Assembly (NCBI RefSeq): GCF_001894825.1
Contig: NZ_BCWY01000028.1
Coordinates: 1-64,000, forward strand
DNA length: 64,000 nt
Source: Rhodococcus jostii NBRC 16295
Lineage (GTDB): Bacteria > Actinomycetota > Actinomycetes > Mycobacteriales > Mycobacteriaceae
Direction: 5' to 3'
The notes under the pieces are model-generated. The model was not told the origin of the DNA. It was given only the letters and a program-made list of their open reading frames with translations, and searched no databases. Positions 8,122 through 15,475 of this stretch are shown here, piece by piece (within the stretch, counting starts at the first letter, position 1; every line of letters starts with the position of its first letter). Made by a program: the position numbers and the translations under genes.

Positions 8122-10554
8122 CTAGTTCAACGTCACCTCGCTCGACTTGCGCGCGTCGACCGACTGTTCGGTCAGGCTGTCGGTTTTGCACTGGAAGTTC
8201 CGGTACATGTCCATCTGGTCGCTGTAGTGCCGTGACCGCGTACCGTCCGGTGCGATGAATCCGCTCTGGCCGGGCGGTCCGACGGTGCAGAGGTCGGCGA
8301 TGCCGTCGCCGAGCACGATGCGGTCGTTCTGGGTTCCCCGGTTCATGTACGGCGACAGGGACAGCACCTCGTCGCTACCGGCCTGAGGGACGCCCAGGTA
8401 GTTCTTGTAGTCGAACCGGTTCGCGCTGACCGGCATCTTCCAGGCGGCGGCGTCGGGGCCCTGCTGGGTGCGTAGTGTGTCCACGGCCTGGCCGAACGTC
8501 GATCGGAGGACGGACTTCGGGTCGGCGCCGTTGAAGAAGTCGGTGGTCTGCGGAACTCCGGACTCGTTGCCGCGCAGCGCGTTGTAGACGAGTTTCGTCG
8601 CCTCGGCGGGGCGCGCGGTGCCGGCGGCGGGGTACACCTTGGCCGCGTACGAGTCGTATACGTCCTGCGGAAGGTCGTCGCGGATCACCGCGTCGAACAG
8701 GATCGGCAGCCACGTCCGCATGATCGCCGGTGCCGGGCCGTCGTACACGCCGTCCGAATTGTCGTCAGTGGCCTGTCCGTCCCAGTCGCGGAGCAACTTC
8801 ACGCCCGCGGCAACGGGGTCGCTGTCGGGAAGTTGCTCGGTGGCCTGGGTGAGGTACGGCAGCAGATAGTCGACGTTGAGGTCGGCAAACGACGTCTGCC
8901 GGTTGATGTCCCAGATCTCGCCGGGGGTGAAGTGGTCCTTGGCCTCGAGGCGAGTGGTGATCGCCTGCACGCGGTCGACGGGGGACCAGTTGTAGCCGTC
9001 GGCGAGCGCACCGGCTGCGGACTGGTTGTTCCAGTTGGCGAGGTAGCCCTGTTCTGGGTTGTACGACTGCGGGTTGTCCTCGAACGGGCGGATGCCCTCC
9101 CACTCCATGCTGCCGTCACCGATCGCCGGAAGTCGAAGGTCCTGCCCGGCCGGGCGGACCGGCAGTCGACCGGGGGATACATAACCGATGTTTCCCTGAT
9201 TGTCGGCGTAGTACCAGTTGATGGTGATGGCCACCTTCTTCGCCTGCTCGAGGAATTCGTCCCAGCTCGTGGCCTTCATGATGTCGATCCAGGCGACCAG
9301 TGACTGGATCTCGTACCCAGCCCAGCTCTCCTTCAGGGAGTAGGCGCTCCCGTTCGGGGTGTCGAAACTGGTGACCCGGCCGTGGACCGTCGAGTAGACG
9401 GGGTACGCCACGTCTGCGCCGCCTCGCACCTTGATCGTCTCGTTCCGGACCTCCATCGGCCGGTACTCGCCGTCGTGCCGGTATGCGTGCTCGTTCGCGG
9501 GATCGAGCACCTCCTGATAGACGTCGTTGACGTCGAGCGGCCCGGCGGTGGCGCCCCACGAGATCGTCTTGTTGGTGCCGAACAGGACGGTCGGGACGGC
9601 GTAGGGGGTGTTACCCGCGACGTCGAAACCGGCGCCGTGCAGGCCCACCCCGTAGACGTAGGACGGGTTGAACCAGCCGAATTGCGGTCCGTTCATCAGG
9701 ACGGACGTGCCGTCGGTGGTCTTGTCGGCGCCGACCATCCACAGGTTGCTGGCCTCGGGTTTCATGTGCGGCCATTCGCCTCCGCCCGCGTTCTTCATCC
9801 GGGTCAGATTCGCGTCGGGCAGGGCCTGGGTCACGTCGGAGAGCCCGGCTTCCTGGGACATTGCATGCGGCTCGTCGGATGAATCGGACTCGTCACGCGG
9901 AACCGTGGTCGGAGCGCCGGGATCTTCCTCGGGCCAGATCAGCTGGTCGAAGAGTTGCCGGCCCTTCTCGTCGCCGTTCTTCGCCTGCAGGCTCCTGAGG
10001 ACCTGGAGGTTGGCGAGTTCACTGCTCGACTGGGAGAATCGGTTGGCCATGGTCTGCACCCAGACCATCGCGACGTCGTACCCGGTCCAGTGCTCCGGCC
10101 GGAAATTGCCGTCCAGGAACTGCTTTGGCATCAGGTGTGACGGATCCGCCTCGACCTCGTCGATCCGCTTGTTGAACCCCTCGGCGTAACCGTCGAAGAT
10201 GTCGCGCTCATCCTGCGGCAGCCCGTTGAGTTGATCCTTGATCGACTGTGGATCGATGCTGTTACGCGCCGTCTTGTCGATCTCGACGTAGTCCGGTCCG
10301 AGCACCTCGGCGGCCGTGCCGACCGACGACCGCTTGGCCATCTCCATCTGGAACAACCGATCCTCGGCAACCGAGTAGCCGTAGCCCGAGTACAGCGCGC
10401 GCGTGGTGTCGGCGTACACGTTGGGGATTCCGTAGCCGTCCCTCTTCACGGTGATACCGGATGTGGGGGACTGCTGACCTTCGGTTGCCGTGCAGGCCGT
10501 CAGCAGCACGCTGAGTCCGACCCCGAGGGCCAGCACTGCCCTCGTCGTCTTCAT
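8122..10554 (-). CDS. Penicillin acylase family lipoprotein (Ntn hydrolase)
   Basis: An 810-residue N-terminal-nucleophile amidohydrolase of the penicillin G acylase / acyl-homoserine-lactone acylase family. The start is a lipoprotein signal peptide with lipobox LLTAC (Cys21), so the enzyme should be anchored outside the membrane. The family opening GYGIPNVYADTTRALYSGYGY is present, and the autocatalytic site is at EA|SNLW: Ser269 would become the N-terminus of the beta chain after excision of the spacer. These enzymes hydrolyse N-acyl bonds of beta-lactams, AHL signals or lipopeptides; the substrate here is unknown. ATG at 10554 has GAGG 6 bases upstream and is preferred over TTG at 10560. 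Confidence 0.88.
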   Translation of the reverse strand: MKTTRAVLALGVGLSVLLTACTATEGQQSPTSGITVKRDGYGIPNVYADTTRALYSGYGYSVAEDRLFQMEMAKRSSVGTAAEVLGPDYVEIDKTARNSIDPQSIKDQLNGLPQDERDIFDGYAEGFNKRIDEVEADPSHLMPKQFLDGNFRPEHWTGYDVAMVWVQTMANRFSQSSSELANLQVLRSLQAKNGDEKGRQLFDQLIWPEEDPGAPTTVPRDESDSSDEPHAMSQEAGLSDVTQALPDANLTRMKNAGGGEWPHMKPEASNLWMVGADKTTDGTSVLMNGPQFGWFNPSYVYGVGLHGAGFDVAGNTPYAVPTVLFGTNKTISWGATAGPLDVNDVYQEVLDPANEHAYRHDGEYRPMEVRNETIKVRGGADVAYPVYSTVHGRVTSFDTPNGSAYSLKESWAGYEIQSLVAWIDIMKATSWDEFLEQAKKVAITINWYYADNQGNIGYVSPGRLPVRPAGQDLRLPAIGDGSMEWEGIRPFEDNPQSYNPEQGYLANWNNQSAAGALADGYNWSPVDRVQAITTRLEAKDHFTPGEIWDINRQTSFADLNVDYLLPYLTQATEQLPDSDPVAAGVKLLRDWDGQATDDNSDGVYDGPAPAIMRTWLPILFDAVIRDDLPQDVYDSYAAKVYPAAGTARPAEATKLVYNALRGNESGVPQTTDFFNGADPKSVLRSTFGQAVDTLRTQQGPDAAAWKMPVSANRFDYKNYLGVPQAGSDEVLSLSPYMNRGTQNDRIVLGDGIADLCTVGPPGQSGFIAPDGTRSRHYSDQMDMYRNFQCKTDSLTEQSVDARKSSEVTLN

Positions 10555-10901
10555 CGACAACCTCGGGTCCGGTCCGTCGCAGACCGGTGGCGATCACATC
10601 GATACATCTCGCTCCTATAACCGTACGTTCGGTTGGTATATCGGGGTATTGTGTCGTGAAACACGATCGTCGTCAAGAGTGGTGGTGGCCTCCGGATTCG
10701 ATCCCGGCGATACTGTGGATGCTGGCACGATCCACATCGCACCTTGCGGTCCCGGAATATCGGTCGGACCGCCGCGACGCCTCAGGCCAGGACTCGACGC
10801 GGTAGTGCCGGCGTGTAAATCGCCCGAATCCTACTGAACCAGAATTAGTTTCGGTGCGGCGGCCTCGATCCCGCGCGGTACTCGCGCCGTGAGCGTCGGC
10901 G
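10555..10901. other. Upstream region of the acylase gene; no gene seen
   Basis: These 347 bases hold no credible coding frame. They contain the promoter side of the acylase gene and two short palindromes: AACCG-N6-CGGTT at 10619-10634 and TCGTG-AAA-CACGA at 10654-10666. Either could be a regulator site. Nothing else is recognised. Confidence 0.5.
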
Positions 10902-11813
10902 TCATGGCCGGTCGGACATGGTGATCTCCGCCGTCGGCGTCAGGATGTTCTGGTGGTAGTCGGAGATCGAATCGACGAGCGCAGATACAGCGGGAGCGGC
11001 GAAGTGCTCAGGATCCCAGCCGGCATAGAGGGTGACCGCGAGGACGCCCTCGGGGATTCGGATCGGCACTCGGATGAGATCGAAGAGGGGTTGGTCTGTC
11101 AGTACCGCAACCCCCAGTCCTGATGCGGCGAGCGCTCTGGCCACGGATGTCACCGACACAACTCGGGGGTCGACGTAGGCGAGGCCTTGACTGGCAGTTG
11201 CGGTGTCGAGTGCGAGTCGGGCTGCGTTGTTGCGGTGCATGAGGATGAGTGACTGTTGAACAAGGTCCGCTACGGCGACGTTGGGCTGTTCGGCCAGGGG
11301 GTGATCCCGTGCAGTCAGCGCGCACACCGGGGCGCGGCCGATCACTCGGGTCTCCATCGACCCGGGCGGTGGGAACGTCGAGATCCCGATGTCGGCATCT
11401 CCGCGGTGGACGGCGTCGTACACGATGCGTGTGTCCCGCTCGATGATGTCGTTCAGTCCGGACCTCAGGTATCGACCAGCGAGATACGGTGCGAGGACAT
11501 CGGCGATGGTGGTCGCCGGCGCCGCGATCGTCAGCGGTATGTCGTCGCCTCGGGCGAGGTGCCTGAGTACTGCGCTCGCTTGGTCGGCCCGCGCCACGAG
11601 GTCACGCGCGAGGGGCAGGAAACGTTCGCCCGCGACGCTGAGACGCATTGCGCCCGGTCCGCGGCGAAACAGATCGACGCCCAGCTTCTGCTGCAAATTG
11701 TGGAGTTGCCGAGAGAGCGAAGGTTGCGCAACTCGCACTGCTCGGGCGGCCGCTGTGACCGACCCGTGGTCGACGACGGCCAGGAAGTATCGAAGTACGC
11801 GAATTTCCACCAT
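10902..11813 (-). CDS. LysR-family transcriptional regulator
   Basis: A 303-residue LysR regulator. The N-terminal winged helix-turn-helix is typical (VLRYFLAVVDHGSVTAAARAVRVAQPSLSRQLHNLQQKLG), followed by an effector-binding domain with DIGISTFPPPGSMETR. It is divergent from an MHS transporter and a YtcJ amidohydrolase, its likely targets. GGGAGG sits 1 base from ATG 11813 and 4 bases from the next codon, GTG 11810, so the real start may be GTG at 11810. Confidence 0.88.
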   Translation of the reverse strand: MVEIRVLRYFLAVVDHGSVTAAARAVRVAQPSLSRQLHNLQQKLGVDLFRRGPGAMRLSVAGERFLPLARDLVARADQASAVLRHLARGDDIPLTIAAPATTIADVLAPYLAGRYLRSGLNDIIERDTRIVYDAVHRGDADIGISTFPPPGSMETRVIGRAPVCALTARDHPLAEQPNVAVADLVQQSLILMHRNNAARLALDTATASQGLAYVDPRVVSVTSVARALAASGLGVAVLTDQPLFDLIRVPIRIPEGVLAVTLYAGWDPEHFAAPAVSALVDSISDYHQNILTPTAEITMSDRP

Positions 11814-11843
11814 GCCTCCCAGGCATCGGTCCGCTGCGAAATG

Positions 11844-11862
11844 GATATTGGACGGTTATATC
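11844..11862. promoter_or_regulatory. Candidate LysR box between divergent genes
   Basis: An inverted repeat GATAT-N9-ATATC, fitting the T-N11-A pattern of LysR sites, is centred in the 122-base gap between the LysR gene and the transporter gene. Confidence 0.5.
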
Positions 11863-11935
11863 AGCACTCCGCACACTTATCTCCACGCACGTGACTGTGA
11901 GCTGCTCGTGGCTCCGTTTCTTTCGAGGAGAAGGC

Positions 11936-13306
11936 ATGAACGCTATACCTGGACCGGATCCGGACGTGGTCCCGAACCTGCGCGGGGCTCGAAGGGCAGG
12001 CTTCGGTGCGTTGATCGGCACCACGGTCGAGTGGTACGACTTCTTTATCTTCGGCACCGCGGCCGCACTCGCTTTCGGGCACGTGTTCTTCCCGTCGGCA
12101 TCGCCGACCGTGGGATTGCTCGCCTCGTTTGCGACGTTCTGGTCGGGTTTTCTGGCCCGCCCGCTCGGGGGAGTGATATTCGGTCATCTCGGAGATCGGA
12201 TCGGCCGGAAGAAGACGCTGATCACCACCCTCGTTCTGATGGGTCTGTCCAGTACCGCCATCGGACTGTTGCCGGGCTACGCATCGATCGGCTTTGCAGC
12301 CCCCGTACTGCTCATCCTGCTCCGAATGGTTCAAGGACTCGCCTTGGGTGGCGAGTGGGGTGGTGCGGTGTTGATTGCCGCCGAGCACGCGCCCCCTGGT
12401 CGACGCATGCTGTTCGGCGCTTTTGCGCAGCAGGGATCGCCCGTAGGAAACATCTTGGCGACCCTGGCCTTTCTGGGCGTCAGCACACTCCCGGCTGACG
12501 ATTTCGCCGCCTGGGGGTGGCGGATCCCATTCCTCTTCTCAGCGGTACTGCTTCTGGTCGGGTTGATCATTCGAATCGGTGTGGAGGAATCACCGGAATT
12601 CCTTGCGGCGAAGGAACATGGGGAAATTTCCGAGGCGCCGGCACTCGAGACTGTCCGAACCGCTCCCGTCCCACTCCTTCTCGGAATCGGGGCCGCCGCG
12701 ATCGGTGTAGGCGGGGCCTATTTCATGGGCACGTTCATGGTTGCGTGGACGACCACGGACCTGGGTGTCAGCCGATCGACGATCTTGTCGGCCTTGCTGC
12801 TGGCAACGGTCGTACAGTTCTTCGTCCAACCCGTCGGCGCACTCCTGGCGGACCGCTTCGGGGGTTCTCGCATCATGGTGACGGCGCTGGTCGCCACGGC
12901 GATTTTGACTCCGCTTGTTTATGCGTTGGTCGGCACCGGGGAGATTGGTCTGATCTACGTCGGCCTCGCCCTCGGCGCTCTGACGAGTCCGGCATACTTT
13001 GCGGTGCTGGCCGGCTTCCTCGCGCAAGCGTTCGACGCCCGGATCCGCTATACCGGCATCTCTTTGGCCTACCAGTTGTCTGCAACGTTGATCGGCGGAA
13101 TGGTGCCGTTCATCGCTCAGTGGCTACTCGCCGGCAGCGGCATCGCAATGGTGGCGGGGTACCACGTGGCCCTCACGTTGCTCACCTTGGTGTGTGTGGT
13201 CCTGCTCGCCCGGCGAACTCGGACCCAGCACGCCCCTCACTCGGAGCGCACAGATGTCAGCCTCGACGTCGCGGCCGACCGTCACATCGTTGCCGAAGTC
13301 GACTGA
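11936..13306 (+). CDS. MHS-family MFS transporter
   Basis: A 456-residue MFS transporter of the metabolite:H+ symporter family. It shares landmarks with the transporter at 6.7-8.0 kb but is clearly a different paralogue: GTTVEWYDFFIFGTAAALAFG, GHLGDRIGRKKTL and RMVQGLALGGEWGGA. Twelve membrane helices are expected. ATG 11936 follows AGGAGAAGG closely; the reading from 11891 is an artefact. It is followed 39 bases downstream by a YtcJ-type amidohydrolase, suggesting uptake and hydrolysis of an amide or cyclic amide under LysR control. A run of His codons in another frame lies just after the stop. Confidence 0.88.
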   Translation: MNAIPGPDPDVVPNLRGARRAGFGALIGTTVEWYDFFIFGTAAALAFGHVFFPSASPTVGLLASFATFWSGFLARPLGGVIFGHLGDRIGRKKTLITTLVLMGLSSTAIGLLPGYASIGFAAPVLLILLRMVQGLALGGEWGGAVLIAAEHAPPGRRMLFGAFAQQGSPVGNILATLAFLGVSTLPADDFAAWGWRIPFLFSAVLLLVGLIIRIGVEESPEFLAAKEHGEISEAPALETVRTAPVPLLLGIGAAAIGVGGAYFMGTFMVAWTTTDLGVSRSTILSALLLATVVQFFVQPVGALLADRFGGSRIMVTALVATAILTPLVYALVGTGEIGLIYVGLALGALTSPAYFAVLAGFLAQAFDARIRYTGISLAYQLSATLIGGMVPFIAQWLLAGSGIAMVAGYHVALTLLTLVCVVLLARRTRTQHAPHSERTDVSLDVAADRHIVAEVD

Positions 13307-13307
13307 A

Positions 13308-13328
13308 CACCATCATCATCACCACCAC
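13308..13328 (+). repeat. CAC/CAT triplet run (His-codon-like) in the intergenic gap
   Basis: Seven consecutive CAC/CAT triplets lie immediately after the transporter stop, in a frame not used by either gene. The run is followed by an inverted repeat GATAA-GGA-TTATC that overlaps the next ribosome binding site. It resembles a hexahistidine tag by codons, but there is no sign of vector DNA around it. Confidence 0.6.
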
Positions 13329-13345
13329 GAGATAAGGATTATCCC

Positions 13346-14962
13346 ATGGACACACCGACACAACCCCACATCGTTCGCGGACGGCGAATCCTCACTTCCG
13401 CAGCGGAATCCGCCAACGCGATAGCGTTGATCGGTGACCGTGTGGTCGCGGTCGGCCAGGCCGACGATCTGCGCGGACAGTTCCCCACGGCGCGGATGGA
13501 CGACAGGGGAGACGCCGTGATCTCACCCGGATTTCACGACGCACATCTGCACCTCGCAATGGCTGCAGACAACGAACTGAAGCTCGACGTGTCACCCGCG
13601 CAGGCATCCTCGCTCACACAACTCCTCGACCAGATCGGTACGGCAGCCAAGGGCGAGCCCGCACAAGGTTGGGTCCGCGCTGTGGGCTACGACGACGCAA
13701 GGATGCCGGAAGGTCGTGTTCTCACGCGCTGGGACCTGGACGCCGTCACCGGAGACGTACCCACGATCGTCCTTCACGTCGCCTGCCATTGGGGAGTCGT
13801 GAACTCCGCCGCGCTGGCGGCGGGTGGGATCACGGACAACTCGGAGCCGCCCAGCGGGGGTGACTTCGGCCGAGACGGAACCGGCCGACTCAACGGCATC
13901 CTCTATGAACGCGCACTCACCGACTTCGCCTACGCCCAAGGCAATGTCGACGGCCGAACCGTCGTACCACAGCTGGGACTCGACGAACGGGTGGCAGCCC
14001 TGGGGCGAGTGATTCAGCGATGGCACGCAGCAGGACTGACGTCAGTGTGCGATGCCTTCGCCGGGCCCGAGGACATTGCTCTGTTCTCGGCTGCTCGCGA
14101 GCAGGGCCTGCTGACGATGCGTGTCGGATTCCTTCTCGCCGCCGAGCACTACGACGCGGTGCACAGACTCGGTCTTCGCTCGGGTTTCGGCGACGACCAC
14201 CTCCGCTTCGTCGGAGTGAAGGCGCTCGTCGATGGCGCTGTCGGCGGCCGAACACTGCTGCTGGAAGACCCGGACCACGATGCAGGGCATCACGGCATCC
14301 AGGTGCTCACTCGTGCGGAACTTGCAGACGTCGTCCAGAAAGTGCACGGCGACGGTAACCGGGTCTGCATCCACGCCAACGGTGACCGCGCAATTCGCCT
14401 CGTCCTCGATGAACTCGAAATCGCGCAGCAGAATATGCCGCGACCCGGAGTGCGGCACCGCATCGAACATTGCAGCGTGGTGGACGCGGACATCCTGCGA
14501 CGAATGCACGACCTATCCGCGATCGCGGTACCTTTCGGCAACTATGTCCATCAACATGGTGGCCACCTGATCGACTGGTACGGCGAGGAGCGCGTGGAGC
14601 GGATGTTTGCGCACCGAGCGTTTCTCGATGCGCGGGTAGCCGTGGCGGGGTCCTCCGACTTCCCCTGTGGTGCAGTCGAACCGCTCCTGGCGATGCAGAG
14701 CATGGTCACTCGAACAGGGTGGGATGGTGTCCTCGTCGGACCATCGCAGCGAATCTCGCCGACCGAAGCCCTCTCGATATACACAGCAGGTTCCGCAATT
14801 GCCACCGGGGAAGAAGACCGCAAGGGCACCCTGGCCGCAGGCCGGCTCGCCGACTTCGTGGTCCTGGACGACGATCCACTGGAAGTGCCGCACGACCAGA
14901 TCTCGAAAATCGGTGTCCGATCGACATTTGTCGGGGGTGTGGAGGTCTACACCCGAGGCTGA
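13346..14962 (+). CDS. YtcJ-like amidohydrolase
   Basis: A 538-residue member of the amidohydrolase superfamily, YtcJ/ExoP group (amidohydrolase 3). The metal-binding HxH motif is in ISPGFHDAHLHL near residue 70. Further conserved pieces are CHWGVVNSAAL, VCIHANGDRAIRLVLDELE, RHRIEHCSVV and the catalytic Asp region AVAGSSDFPCGAVEP. The C-terminus ends in the standard beta-sandwich return (RLADFVVLDDDP). Family members hydrolyse C-N bonds in N-substituted formamides or cyclic amides; the substrate here is unknown. It forms a unit with the upstream transporter. Confidence 0.87.
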   Translation: MDTPTQPHIVRGRRILTSAAESANAIALIGDRVVAVGQADDLRGQFPTARMDDRGDAVISPGFHDAHLHLAMAADNELKLDVSPAQASSLTQLLDQIGTAAKGEPAQGWVRAVGYDDARMPEGRVLTRWDLDAVTGDVPTIVLHVACHWGVVNSAALAAGGITDNSEPPSGGDFGRDGTGRLNGILYERALTDFAYAQGNVDGRTVVPQLGLDERVAALGRVIQRWHAAGLTSVCDAFAGPEDIALFSAAREQGLLTMRVGFLLAAEHYDAVHRLGLRSGFGDDHLRFVGVKALVDGAVGGRTLLLEDPDHDAGHHGIQVLTRAELADVVQKVHGDGNRVCIHANGDRAIRLVLDELEIAQQNMPRPGVRHRIEHCSVVDADILRRMHDLSAIAVPFGNYVHQHGGHLIDWYGEERVERMFAHRAFLDARVAVAGSSDFPCGAVEPLLAMQSMVTRTGWDGVLVGPSQRISPTEALSIYTAGSAIATGEEDRKGTLAAGRLADFVVLDDDPLEVPHDQISKIGVRSTFVGGVEVYTRG

Positions 14963-14971
14963 GATCATGAC

Positions 14972-14999
14972 CGCCGTGGCGGACATGGTCGCCACGGCG
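14972..14999. terminator. Hairpin after the amidohydrolase gene
   Basis: A perfect 10-bp stem CGCCGTGGCG / CGCCACGGCG with an 8-base loop lies between two convergent genes and can serve both. Confidence 0.65.
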
Positions 15000-15008
15000 A
15001 GGGTTCGG

Positions 15009-15380
15009 TCAGCGCTCGTGTTCGCTGGGTGCGATCGAACGGAGGAACCGGTCACGGTCGACGATCGCCCGGTCGATCTCGCCTGCCGCGACAATGGTCC
15101 CCGAGCTGTCGACGGCCCGCACTGCGAAGGTGAGCCGGTGGCCGACAGCGGCGGCCGGCGGCTCGGCGGTGATCTCGACTTCGGCACCGACCGGCGTCGG
15201 GACGCGGTGCTCGATTCGTATGGCCGTTCCGACCGTCGTCTGGCCCGCCCCGATGAACGGTGCAGCGCAGACTACGGTGGCCGCCTCCATCCACGCGATC
15301 AGCCGTGGGGTCGCCAGCACCGGAACGTCACCGCTGCCCAGCGCGGTCGCGGTATCGGCCTCGGTTACCTCATAGCGCAC
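15009..15380 (-). CDS. FlK-like hotdog thioesterase
   Basis: About 123 residues starting GTG at 15380 (VRYEVTEADTATALGSGDVPVLATPRLIAWMEAA). This pattern of TPxLIAxMExA followed by IEHRVPTPVGAEVE is typical of the fluoroacetyl-CoA-thioesterase-like hotdog family, in which the Thr, Glu and His of the motifs form the active site. It is probably a housekeeping or detoxifying acyl-CoA thioesterase. The start is uncertain because no strong ribosome binding site is visible and upstream in-frame codons continue. It lies 95 bases downstream of helR on the same strand. Confidence 0.78.
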   Translation of the reverse strand: MRYEVTEADTATALGSGDVPVLATPRLIAWMEAATVVCAAPFIGAGQTTVGTAIRIEHRVPTPVGAEVEITAEPPAAAVGHRLTFAVRAVDSSGTIVAAGEIDRAIVDRDRFLRSIAPSEHER

Positions 15381-15475
15381 CGTGAGAACGGTACGCCTGG
15401 GGGCGCCGCGCGTCCGGTCGATTCGGTGTGTGATGTGCGGGATGTCGCGATCGCCCACCCGACGTGCGCGCTCCC

